Assembly (NCBI RefSeq): GCF_002008345.1
Contig: NZ_MRAE01000020.1
Location: forward strand, 1 to 54,118
Source of the DNA: Clostridium tepidum
Lineage (GTDB): Bacteria; Bacillota; Clostridia; Clostridiales; Clostridiaceae
Direction of reading: 5' to 3'
Length of the DNA stretch: 54,118 nucleotides
The position numbers were made by a program, and so were the translations under genes. This document shows, piece after piece, positions 19,172-28,077 of this stretch. The number at the start of each line of letters is the position of its first letter. The stretch's first letter is position 1. Below the pieces are notes generated by a model. That model was not told the origin of the DNA. It searched no databases and was given only the letters and a program-made list of their open reading frames with translations.

Positions 19172-19861
19172 ATGATGCCAAAGCAAAAAGAGTTATGGAT
19201 ACCTAATGATGAGGTAGCACAAAAGATAATATCAATACAAATAGAATGTTCTTTAAATGAAAGATATGAAAAATTAGAAAATAATACTATGTTTATTGAA
19301 GCAATAAAGAGAAAAGATAATTCTCCAGTATTAGAAATAGCACCTAAACTAAAAAGCACTACTTTATTAAATTTATATGAAAGAATGTTACCATTTACCA
19401 AAGTAGATTTTATGTATTCTTCGGTTTACTCTAAAACAGGAGGAGTACTTAATTTATTTAATGAAAGAATTTCTGAAAATATAGATATTCAGTTAAAAAA
19501 CTTAAGAAATGAATATGAAGATAAAAACAAAGCTATAAATATATGGAAAGATGAACCTTCAGAATTATGGAGTGGATTAACACCAGCGCAAGTATGGGCA
19601 GGTGGAGGAAAGGTAGAAAAAGCTTTATTAATGGATTTTTTAAGTAAACTTACAGAGTTAATGAATGGAAAAGAATTTACTACAAAAGGAGCGGCCTTTA
19701 TGAATTGTATAGATGTATTAAGAAGTTGGCAACTTAACAAAAATGAAATTTGTCAAGGCAAAACTCCTATGGAAGCTATAATAGAAGAAAGAAATCTTAT
19801 ATTAAAAGATAAAATAGAATTTATAAAAGAAAATAATATAGAATGCGATTTTATTTATTAA
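19172..19861 (+). CDS. Uncharacterised protein, partner of the TPR gene
   Basis: 229-residue soluble protein that I do not assign to a family. It begins 2 bases after the TPR stop codon with GAGGTG inside the preceding gene, so the two are translationally coupled. The most distinctive part is SELWSGLTPAQVWAGGG (about residues 130-146), then a helical stretch and GKTPMEAIIEERN near the C-terminus. It has no signal peptide or membrane segment. Co-occurrence with the TPR protein suggests a two-protein unit. Confidence 0.6.
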   Translation: MMPKQKELWIPNDEVAQKIISIQIECSLNERYEKLENNTMFIEAIKRKDNSPVLEIAPKLKSTTLLNLYERMLPFTKVDFMYSSVYSKTGGVLNLFNERISENIDIQLKNLRNEYEDKNKAINIWKDEPSELWSGLTPAQVWAGGGKVEKALLMDFLSKLTELMNGKEFTTKGAAFMNCIDVLRSWQLNKNEICQGKTPMEAIIEERNLILKDKIEFIKENNIECDFIY

Positions 19862-19873
19862 TTTAATATACAT

Positions 19874-19918
19874 TATGACCTACTAATGGGGGAGATGCCA
19901 ATGGTAGGTTATATTTTT
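19874..19918. terminator. Probable terminator between convergent genes
   Basis: The 9-bp stem atgacctac/gtaggttat (one G:T) with inner tgg/cca pairs is followed by a T-rich run. It serves the TPR pair and possibly the convergent tetR gene. Confidence 0.5.
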
Positions 19919-19935
19919 ATAAATAAATATAAAAT

Positions 19936-20544
19936 CTAACATTTGTTTTTTTGCATGAATGCAGGAATACTTTCTACAAAAAAGTTAACAAATGTATCTT
20001 TGAATTTTTGATCCTCTTGTTTTAAAACTCCAAGGGAATATTGCATTGCAACTCCATCTAGGGCAGCTACTAAAATAGAAGCAAGACTTTTTTTATAATA
20101 CTGATTTTCAATACCAAATGCGAAAAAGTACATATCCGCAACTTTGTTAATGATTTTATTATAATCTTGTTTAAGGCTTTCGCTGAGTGTCCCACCTTTT
20201 GATAATACATAGCCTATCAATAGAACTAAAAGGCGTTGCTCATTGATTTTTGACATACGCTGTTGAACCTTATTACTAATTTCATCTAACATATCTTCTG
20301 TACTTTTTAGATTACTATTTTCATCTTTTTCAGATAGTGTTTGAGCAAAATACATAGCTTCTTTTACTGCATGGTAAAATAATTCATCTTTATTTTTAAA
20401 ATGATGATATATAGCACCAGTAGTAACACCAGCGGCAGAGGCTATTTCACGTAGGCTTGTTTTTTCAAATCCTTTTTCTGTAAATATACTAATTGCAGTT
20501 TTTAAAATATGTTGTTTTTTTTCACTGTACTCATTAACATTCAT
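19936..20544 (-). CDS. TetR/AcrR-family transcriptional regulator
   Basis: 202-residue repressor-type protein. The N-terminal helix-turn-helix is classic: ILKTAISIFTEKGFEKTSLR, then EIASAAGVTTGAIYHHFKNKDELF (about 10-55). The ligand domain (60-200) is variable and its inducer cannot be read from sequence. ATG 20544 lies 6 bases after GAGGTG; GTG 20553 overlaps that site. It is divergent from the hypB operon, and the 256-base gap contains a strong promoter with a palindromic operator, so this operon is its probable target. Confidence 0.9.
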   Translation of the reverse strand: MNVNEYSEKKQHILKTAISIFTEKGFEKTSLREIASAAGVTTGAIYHHFKNKDELFYHAVKEAMYFAQTLSEKDENSNLKSTEDMLDEISNKVQQRMSKINEQRLLVLLIGYVLSKGGTLSESLKQDYNKIINKVADMYFFAFGIENQYYKKSLASILVAALDGVAMQYSLGVLKQEDQKFKDTFVNFFVESIPAFMQKNKC

Positions 20545-20674
20545 ATTATTCACCTCATTTATAAGTAGTATATCATATTTTTATGGTATTAGTAGTAAAT
20601 TATTGTAAATAAAGCCCTTAAAATGCATTATTTTATATATTCAAAATATAATTATTATTCAGAATGTTAAAGTA

Positions 20675-20703
20675 TTGACAAAGGGTAAAGTGTATTATAT
20701 TAT
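20675..20703 (+). promoter_or_regulatory. Promoter of the hypB operon
   Basis: Perfect TTGACA (20675-20680) and TATTAT (20698-20703) with 17-base spacing, about 100 bases before hypB. The operator palindrome begins 3 bases after the -10. Confidence 0.75.
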
Positions 20704-20706
20704 AAG

Positions 20707-20722
20707 CATAACAGTTGTTATG
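20707..20722. promoter_or_regulatory. Probable TetR operator
   Basis: CATAACA-GT-TGTTATG is a perfect 7-2-7 inverted repeat at about the transcription start of the hypB promoter. Size, symmetry and position are those of a TetR-family operator, and a tetR gene is divergent next door. Confidence 0.65.
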
Positions 20723-20800
20723 TTATATTATGGTATATATGTATATATCATGATGTTAATAAAATATAACTTAAATAATATATAAAATGGGGTGATTTAT

Positions 20801-21472
20801 ATGAAGGCATATAAAGTTTTAGAAATTAAGCAAAGTGTTTTCAAAAACAATGACCGTCAAGCAGAGCTACTTAGAAAAGAATTAAAAAAAGATGGGACAT
20901 TTTTATTAAATCTTATGTCATCACCTGGGGCAGGAAAAACAACAACTCTTTTAAAAACAATTAAGGCTCTAAAAGATGAAATGAATATTGGTATTTTGGA
21001 AGCTGATATAGATTCAGAAGTAGATGCAAATAAGGTTTCACAGTCTGGTGTTAAGGTAATTCAATTACACACTGGAGGAATGTGTCATCTTGATGCTGAT
21101 ATGACTAAACAAGGATTGAAAGGACTTGGGGCTGAAAATATTGATTTAGCTGTATTGGAAAATGTAGGTAATTTAGTATGCCCTGCGGAGTTTGATACTG
21201 GAGCATCTAAAAATGCTATGATTTTAAGTATACCGGAGGGCGATGATAAACCTTTAAAATATCCATTAATGTTTTCCATAGTTGATGTGTTACTTATTAA
21301 TAAAATAGATGCGAAAGACTATTTTGAATTTGACTTAGAGGCAGTAAAATCAAGAGTAAAAAAACTAAATCCTAATATTAAGGTGATTCCAATATCAGCA
21401 AAAACTGGAGAAGGAATTGAAGAATGGATTGATTGGATACGTGAAGAAGTAAGAAAGTGGAAAGAAAATTAA
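20801..21472 (+). CDS. hypB: Nickel-metallochaperone GTPase HypB
   Basis: 223-residue SIMIBI GTPase that delivers nickel with HypA. P-loop SPGAGKTT (41-48), NKID (167-170) and SAKTG (199-203) are intact. Cys95-His96 and Cys127 have the same 32-residue spacing as the metal site of the E. coli HypB G domain. The N-terminal CxxC high-affinity motif and a His-rich stretch are absent. ATG 20801 follows GGGGTGA. No hypC, D, E, F or hydrogenase lies in the window. It is the first gene of the TetR-controlled operon and has more CGT arginine codons than its neighbours. Confidence 0.93.
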   Translation: MKAYKVLEIKQSVFKNNDRQAELLRKELKKDGTFLLNLMSSPGAGKTTTLLKTIKALKDEMNIGILEADIDSEVDANKVSQSGVKVIQLHTGGMCHLDADMTKQGLKGLGAENIDLAVLENVGNLVCPAEFDTGASKNAMILSIPEGDDKPLKYPLMFSIVDVLLINKIDAKDYFEFDLEAVKSRVKKLNPNIKVIPISAKTGEGIEEWIDWIREEVRKWKEN

Positions 21473-21569
21473 TTATCCTATGTGGAAAATTTAAATTTTT
21501 CTAATTATAAATTTGCTTATATATTTTATATTTTATATTTTATACACAATTATTTTGGAGGGATAATAT

Positions 21570-24248
21570 ATGGTTAAGGAAAAGGTCCTTGATCTTGCAA
21601 ATCATATAAGTAATAAGAAGCGTGGATCAAAAAATGAAATTAAAGTCACAGATCCAGAATATATGATTCTTGAGCCTGTTGTTACAGATGAAATGGCAGA
21701 AGTGGCACTTTGTATGGAAATACGTAAAAAGGTTACGGCTAAGGAAATTGCACCCTTATGTGGTAAAACTGTGGAAGAAACAACCAAACTTTTGTTAAAG
21801 TTAGCAGAGGCAGGAGTTTGTTTTGTAAATAAAATTAATGGTGTAGATGTATTTTGGTATGATACTTGGGTTCCTGGAATTATGGAGATGATGGTTAATA
21901 ATAAAGAAAATGTTAAAAAATATCCTCAAATTGCTAGAGCTTTTGAAGCTTATGGAAGAGTAAGAGGACCTAAAACAGCAGGTAATTTTCCAGTAGGGGT
22001 AGGTCTTATGCGTGTAATTCCTATAGAACATGCTATTTCAGGAGAAACTAGAAGAGCAAGTTATGAGGAAGTTTCAAAATATCTTAATGAGAATGAGATT
22101 TTTTCAGTTGCAGATTGTTCTTGTCGTACAGCAAGAGAAGTTATGGGAGAAGGCTGTGGTCATCTTAAAGAAGATATGTGTATTCAGATGGGACATGCTG
22201 CAGAATATTATATTCGTACAAAAAGAGGAAGACATATTACTCGTGAAGAAGCTTTTGAAATTATTAAAAGGGCTGAAGAGAATGGTTTAATGCATCAGAT
22301 ACCAAATTTAGATGGATCAGGTAAAACCCATGCTATTTGTAATTGTTGTGGTTGTTCATGTCTTTCTTTAAGAACTGCTAGTATGTTTATTAATGCTGAT
22401 ATGGTGCGTTCAAACTATGTTTCTAAAGTTGATACAGAAAAATGTGTTGCTTGTGGTGAGTGTGTTAAAAATTGTCCTGTTAATGCATTACAGTTAGGTC
22501 AAAAGTTATGTTCTAAGACTCCAGTTATTACAGAAATAAAAAGAACTGAGACTCCAAGAGATACGGAATGGGGGCCAGATAAATGGAATCCTGATTATAG
22601 AATAAATAGAAAAAATGTAGTTGATAGTGGTACTAGTCCTTGTAAAACTCAATGTCCAGCTCATATTGCTGTTCAAGGCTATATTAAGCTTGCAGCACAG
22701 GAAAAATATAAAGAAGCTCTTGAACTTATTAAACAGGAAAATCCATTTCCAGCAGTATGTGGACGTATTTGTCCAAGAAAGTGTGAATCTGCTTGTACAA
22801 GAGGTGATATTGATAATCCAGTTGCTATTGATGAAATTAAAAAATTTATTGCTGAACAGGATTTAAATGCCAAATATCGTTATGTACCTAAACGTAAACA
22901 TGAATATGGTAAAAAAATTGCTGTTATTGGAGCAGGACCTTCAGGACTTAGCTGTGCTTATTTTTTAGCTATTGATGGATATAAGGTAACAGTATTTGAA
23001 AAACAAGAAGTTCTTGGTGGGATGTTAACTTTAGGAATACCTTCTTTTAGGCTTGAAAAGAAAGTTGTAAATGCAGAAATTGAAATATTAAAAGAATTAG
23101 GTGTTGAATTTAAAACAGGTGTTGAAGTAGGTAAAGATGTTACTCTTAAAGAATTAAGAAATCAAGGTTTTAAAGCCTTTTATATTGCTATTGGTGCTTG
23201 CGTAGGTAGGAAACTTGGTATAGAAGGGGAAGATACTGAAAACGTTATTACAGGAATTGATTTTATGCGAGATGTAAATTTAGGTAAGAATATAAAACTT
23301 GACGGCAATGTGATTGTAATAGGCGGGGGAAATGTTGCAATAGATGTTGCAAGAACAGCTACTAGAATTGGTGATACACAAGTTAAAATGTATTGCTTAG
23401 AAAGTCGTGAGGAAATGCCTGCACTTTCAGAAGAAATTGAAGAAGCATTATCAGAAGGTATTCAAATTAATAATTCATGGGGACCAAAGAGAATTATTGT
23501 TGAAAATGGTCGTGCTACAGCTATAGAGTTTAAAAAATGTATTTCTGTATTTAATGAACAGGGAAAATTTAATCCAATATATGATGAAAATGATACTATA
23601 ATAGTTAAATCAGATACTATATTGCTTTCAATAGGTCAAGGAATGGATTGGGGTGAACTTTTAAAAGATAGTAAAGTTGAACTTAATAGAAATAATACAA
23701 TTAAGGCAGATCCAGTTACATTACAGACCTCTGAGGAAGATATTTTTGCTGGTGGAGATGCATTAACGGGACCTAAATTTGCTATTGATGCCATTGCTTT
23801 AGGTAAAGAAGGTGCAATTTCAATTCATCGTTATGTTCAACCAGGACAAAGTTTAATTATAGGTCGTGATAGAAAAGAATATTATGCATTGGATAAAGAA
23901 AATTTAGAACTTGAAGGATATGATCGTACTCCACGACAGAATACAGGACATGTAGATGGAAACAAATCAAAGAAAACCTTTAAAGATTTACGAGGAACTT
24001 TTACTAAAGAACAGGTGAAAAAAGAGACAAAACGTTGCCTTAGTTGTGGCGCAACAGTTGTAGATGAATTCTTGTGTGTAGGATGTGGTCAATGTACAAC
24101 TAAATGTAAGTTTGATGCTATTTCTCTTGTAAGGAAATATGATGGTGAGGGTGTAGCTTATGAAGATTTAAAACCTGTAGTTATAAAACAAGTTCTTAAA
24201 CGTAAAGTAAGGATTACAACTAAAAAGGTAAAAAAATTGTTTAAATAA
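21570..24248 (+). CDS. Multi-[4Fe-4S] flavin oxidoreductase fused to a glutamate-synthase-small-subunit-like module
   Basis: 892-residue cytosolic electron-transfer protein in four parts. (1) An N-terminal domain (about 1-280) with two Cys groups: 183, 185, 196, 204 and CNCCGCSC at 257-264. (2) A ferredoxin motif Cys292-x2-295-x2-298-x3-302. (3) A GltD/DPYD-like module: Fe-S helices (SPCKTQCPAHI; CGRICPRKCESAC), FAD motif GAGPSG (454-459), and NAD(P) motif GGGNVA from 585. (4) A C-terminal ferredoxin (Cys836, 839, 842, 846). It probably moves electrons between NAD(P)H and another carrier or substrate; the substrate is unknown. GGAGGG precedes ATG 21570. Arg is often CGT and Leu CTT, unlike the flanking genes. 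Confidence 0.85.
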   Translation: MVKEKVLDLANHISNKKRGSKNEIKVTDPEYMILEPVVTDEMAEVALCMEIRKKVTAKEIAPLCGKTVEETTKLLLKLAEAGVCFVNKINGVDVFWYDTWVPGIMEMMVNNKENVKKYPQIARAFEAYGRVRGPKTAGNFPVGVGLMRVIPIEHAISGETRRASYEEVSKYLNENEIFSVADCSCRTAREVMGEGCGHLKEDMCIQMGHAAEYYIRTKRGRHITREEAFEIIKRAEENGLMHQIPNLDGSGKTHAICNCCGCSCLSLRTASMFINADMVRSNYVSKVDTEKCVACGECVKNCPVNALQLGQKLCSKTPVITEIKRTETPRDTEWGPDKWNPDYRINRKNVVDSGTSPCKTQCPAHIAVQGYIKLAAQEKYKEALELIKQENPFPAVCGRICPRKCESACTRGDIDNPVAIDEIKKFIAEQDLNAKYRYVPKRKHEYGKKIAVIGAGPSGLSCAYFLAIDGYKVTVFEKQEVLGGMLTLGIPSFRLEKKVVNAEIEILKELGVEFKTGVEVGKDVTLKELRNQGFKAFYIAIGACVGRKLGIEGEDTENVITGIDFMRDVNLGKNIKLDGNVIVIGGGNVAIDVARTATRIGDTQVKMYCLESREEMPALSEEIEEALSEGIQINNSWGPKRIIVENGRATAIEFKKCISVFNEQGKFNPIYDENDTIIVKSDTILLSIGQGMDWGELLKDSKVELNRNNTIKADPVTLQTSEEDIFAGGDALTGPKFAIDAIALGKEGAISIHRYVQPGQSLIIGRDRKEYYALDKENLELEGYDRTPRQNTGHVDGNKSKKTFKDLRGTFTKEQVKKETKRCLSCGATVVDEFLCVGCGQCTTKCKFDAISLVRKYDGEGVAYEDLKPVVIKQVLKRKVRITTKKVKKLFK

Positions 24249-24302
24249 TTATATGTAAAAAATAGTTCTATATATAAGCTGTATTATTGGGGGTGTATTT
24301 CG

Positions 24303-24644
24303 TTGCACGAACTTGGAGTTATTATCGAAGTAGTAAAAACTGTAGAAGATATTGCTATAAAAAATCATTTGACCAAAATAGATACAATAGTTTTGCAAAT
24401 TGGAGAATTATCTTCTATGATTCCTAAATATATTGAAGAGTGTTACCCAGCAGCTGTAGATGGTACGATAATGGAGTCTACTAAGTTGAAAATTGAGATA
24501 TTACCAGCAAATGTTTTATGTAAAAAATGTAATAAAGTTTATAATGTTATGACTAATAAAGAAGGATGTCCTTATTGTAAAAGTAGAGAAGGGGATCTAT
24601 TATGTGGGAAAGAGTTTTTGATTAAAGAAATATTAGCTTATTAA
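24303..24644 (+). CDS. hypA: Nickel-metallochaperone HypA/HybF
   Basis: 113-residue nickel chaperone. It begins MHE, with His2 the nickel ligand once read as Met from TTG 24303. That TTG is preceded by GGGGG at 9 bases and is the only start that gives the invariant MHE. The zinc finger is Cys73, Cys76, Cys89 and Cys92. Length and motifs are typical. It lies 54 bases after the flavoprotein in the same operon. The operon implies nickel delivery to something other than a local [NiFe]-hydrogenase. Confidence 0.93.
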   Translation: MHELGVIIEVVKTVEDIAIKNHLTKIDTIVLQIGELSSMIPKYIEECYPAAVDGTIMESTKLKIEILPANVLCKKCNKVYNVMTNKEGCPYCKSREGDLLCGKEFLIKEILAY

Positions 24645-24681
24645 ATAATTAAAAAATTTTAAAATATAAAGGGGGAGAAAA

Positions 24682-25668
24682 ATGTTTGAGTTTAACTATG
24701 CTGAAGGAGCAACTATATTTACTACATGGGGGATATGGTTCATTGTTTTTTCATCATTGTTTTTATTTAATGAGATTGCAAGAAGAAAAAAGTGGATAGG
24801 ATTTTTTAGTTTTGTTATTTTACCTATTATTCTAACAATTAGCTGGTTTACAGTATTAAAGGATGTTACTTATACAGATTGGTTTCACTTGGCAAAAGTT
24901 TATTCTGCAACAGCTGGGTGCATTGGATTTTGGTTTATTCGGCATATTGAGAAAAAGGATAAAACTACTGGTAAAATTGTTTGGAGATTAGCGGATAATA
25001 AAATAGCTTTATGTTTTCCACCATTAATTCTTGCTATTAATATTTTAGAAGCAGTTGCAAGGGATATAGAAGTAGGATCTTTATATTGGATGACAAATTC
25101 AGGACCTATTGAAGGAGAAATAGTAGGTGTAATGGGTGGGCCTTGGAACTACATGAATGCAGCTGCCGGTATATTAAATATTATTACAATAACTGGCTGG
25201 TTTGGCATAAAAATAAGAAAAGAAACTAAGAATGATAAAAGTAGGGATATGATATGGCCAGATATGCTTTGGTTTTGGATTATTGCATATGATGTGTGGA
25301 ATTTTGTGTATACCTATAATTGTATACCTACTCATTCTTGGTATGCAGGTTTTGCATTACTTTTTGCTCCAACACTTTGTGCATTCACTGTTGGAAAGGG
25401 TGCTTGGTTGCAACATAGAGCACAAACATTAGCAATATGGTGTATGTTTGCTCAAACCTTCCCAAGGTTTCAAGATACAGGAATATTTGTAGTTAAATCA
25501 ACTTATAATCTTACTATTTACACAATTATAAGTGCAATAGCTCTTGCAGTTAATATAGCTGTATTTGTTTATATGATATATAAAGTAAAGAAAACAAAGA
25601 GAAATCCATATAAACAAGAACTTTATATTGATCTTGAGAAATTTAAAGAAGTTGAGATTATGGCATAA
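24682..25668 (+). CDS. DUF5692-type polytopic membrane protein
   Basis: 328-residue protein with about eight to nine hydrophobic helices rich in Trp and aromatics, and a cytosolic charged C-terminus. I recall this family as DUF5692, of unknown function. Distinct segments are GGPWNYMNAAAGI and WPDMLWFWIIAYDVWNF. AAAGGGGGAG precedes ATG 24682. Last in the hypB operon, it is a candidate transporter or membrane sensor for whatever the oxidoreductase processes (inference). Confidence 0.7.
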   Translation: MFEFNYAEGATIFTTWGIWFIVFSSLFLFNEIARRKKWIGFFSFVILPIILTISWFTVLKDVTYTDWFHLAKVYSATAGCIGFWFIRHIEKKDKTTGKIVWRLADNKIALCFPPLILAINILEAVARDIEVGSLYWMTNSGPIEGEIVGVMGGPWNYMNAAAGILNIITITGWFGIKIRKETKNDKSRDMIWPDMLWFWIIAYDVWNFVYTYNCIPTHSWYAGFALLFAPTLCAFTVGKGAWLQHRAQTLAIWCMFAQTFPRFQDTGIFVVKSTYNLTIYTIISAIALAVNIAVFVYMIYKVKKTKRNPYKQELYIDLEKFKEVEIMA

Positions 25669-25698
25669 AATAAAATTTATTTATAGCAAAAAGTGTAG

Positions 25699-25798
25699 GT
25701 TAAGAACTTACATTGAAATTGTTCAAAAACAGTATTTTAATAGGAATATCAAAAGTTTCTACACACGTTAAGAACTTATATTGAAATTGTTTAAAAAC
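25699..25798. repeat. Two-unit CRISPR-like direct repeat
   Basis: A 32-base unit beginning gttaagaactta and ending aaaaac occurs at 25699-25730 and 25767-25798 with 30 of 32 matches. The two are separated by a unique 36-base spacer. Repeat length, divergence only inside the repeat and a 36-base spacer all fit a minimal CRISPR unit. No cas gene or longer array is seen. A small hairpin (cccat/atggg) follows. The rest of 25669-26057 holds no gene. Confidence 0.4.
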
Positions 25799-26057
25799 CC
25801 CATGCGTTTGAATGGGATTTAATTAATATTTATATATGACAAAAATAATATGAATAACAACAAAAATGTAAAAATATTAGTTAGAGAATATCTATAATTA
25901 AAAATTAAGTCTTATAGAATAATATGGATAAAAATAAAAATATATTATAAAAAACATAAAATGGTATAGTATTAAAACGAATTAATACAATAGATAAGAA
26001 TTAAATTTTCTAATTACTGTATTAAAAAATGATGTAAATTTATGAGGAGGAGAACAT

Positions 26058-28075
26058 TTGAAAAAAATAATTTCGATTTTAATCTTAGTTATTTCAATGT
26101 TCTCATTCTTTATATTATATAATGAATTTAAAAAAATGAAATTTTTAATATGAAGAATATAGAGAACAATTTAGAAAATAGTACGATGTTTTATTACCGT
26201 CAATTATGAGCGGTTTACCAAGAAAAGAACAATATAAAATGTTAGCTAAAGCTACTGATAGAACTATGTCATCAATATTTTTTACAAGAATTGATAGGTC
26301 AAGCAAAAAAGAAAAAATAATAAAAATATATACTATGAATGATGATTATATGAATAAAATTAATTTGTCTAATGGTAGGAAGCTTGATAAAACTATGATG
26401 AATACAAATTATTTTTTATCTACAGAAAATACTGGTGATAAAAACCAAATAGGTGTTATTGAAAGTATTAGTGATGATTTTATATTTGAAGTACGTACAT
26501 TAAATAATATGTTAATTGATGGTATGAAATTTAAAGGATTTTGTACAATGAATTTTCCTCGAAATAAAACTATTTAAGAACATATGAATGAATTATTTAG
26601 AATATATGGTGTTAGTAAAATAGAAAACAATAAAGCAGAAATTATAGATAAGGTGAATAGTAAAAATTTAAAATATATATACATATTATTTTCTATACTA
26701 AGTTTATTGGTGTTATATGATATATTAAATTCTTATAAAAAAATAGGAATAAAAAAACTTGTTGGCTATTCAAATTTGGATATTTGGAAAGAAGTTATTT
26801 TAAAATTTATGATTATTCAAATAAGTTCTATGATAATTTCAACAGTTTTTATGATTATATTTTTAGTTGATAAATATAATAGTGCATATTTAAAGTTTTT
26901 AAAGAAGTTAGGATTAAATTATTTTTTTATTACAATAGCAATTATGATTATTATTTCAATACCATATGTTTATATACAAACTATAAAAATGTCTTCTATA
27001 TTAAAAAATAGAAGGCAGACTAAGGAAATTTTAATATTTAATAATTTAATTAAAGTTGGATTAATTATTTTATTAAACATTCAAAACATGAATTACAATA
27101 AACTAAAATAAGTATATAATGGACACTATAAGCATTGGGAAGATGTTGGTAATTATGTTGTATTACATTTAGAGAATTTAGATTCAGAAACTACATCTAC
27201 TGAAAAATATTTAAAAAGGTAACAAAAATTGTATAAAAAATTAAATGCTAAGGGTGCTATTGTTGCTGAGTTTGTTATGTATACAACGGAAAGTAAGGAT
27301 TTGAATTCTAATGTTGAATTTTATAAATTACCTGGAACTATAAATTCAAACTATTTAAAGAAATTTCCTATATATGATTATAAAGAAAGAAGAATTTCCA
27401 TTTCTGAAAAAAATAAAAATTGGATATTACTAATTCCATATAAATTTAAAAATAAGGAAAAGGAAATAGAACAATATTATCAATCATGGAAAGATAAAGA
27501 TACTGATAAAAATAATAAGGTAGGAGAATTAGAGATTATTTGGATAAAATCCAATCAGGAATACTTTTCTTATAATGTAAATGTTAATCCAAAAGAGAGA
27601 AATTACGTAAAAGATTCTATTGTATTAGTTGGAACTGAAGATGGATTATATCCTTATTGGAATAGATTCATCAAGTCTTAGAATTAATTATGCCGATGAA
27701 GAAATTGTATCAATCAATAACAAATATAAAAGTATGATTAAATTTTTGGTGATAGGATTTATTATTATTAGTATTATGTTGGTAATTATAGTAATCCAAA
27801 GCTTATTAAATTTTTTTGAACAATACAAAAAAATTATTTATATAAGAAGTTTTCATGGATATAAATCATTTCATAATTACGAGGAATGTTTGCAAATTAT
27901 AACTGTTAGTTTGATGGCAATATTAATTATATCTATTATTTTAAATAAGGCTAGTTTAAGTATTATATTAGGTGTAACTTTAGCTGGATTTGTTCTTGAA
28001 TGTTTACTATCTATAATATTTTTAAATTTAGTAACTAAAAAGAAATTTACTAAAGTTATGAAAGGAGAGTCTTAA
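26058..28075 (+). pseudogene. Decayed bacteriocin-associated integral membrane protein (ABC permease of lactococcin-972 type)
   Basis: A once-continuous reading frame of about 670 codons is recognisable from TTG 26058 (GGAGGAG upstream) to 28075. Pieces: an N-terminal signal/membrane segment in frame 3 (26058-26153), a short frame-2 piece, frame 1 from about 26206 to 27681, then frame 2 from about 27629 to 28075. Frame 1 is interrupted by TAA at 26575, 27109 and 27220. The layout of one N-terminal helix, a long soluble loop, three central helices, a second loop and C-terminal helices, plus the ATPase gene directly behind, fits the putative immunity/exporter membrane protein of lactococcin-972 gene clusters. 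It is non-functional as read. Confidence 0.75.
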
Positions 28076-28077
28076 TT

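Noticed and set aside
22030..22866. Extra plus-strand frames inside the flavoprotein gene
   Set aside because: Out-of-frame shadows of the 892-residue gene with Leu/Ile-rich products and no start signals.
20801..24644. A hydrogenase maturation cluster
   Set aside because: Only hypA and hypB are present; no hypC, D, E, F or hydrogenase subunits lie in the window, so the name describes the chaperones and not the pathway.
25699..25798. A functional CRISPR locus
   Set aside because: Only two repeats and one spacer, with no cas genes; kept as CRISPR-like only.
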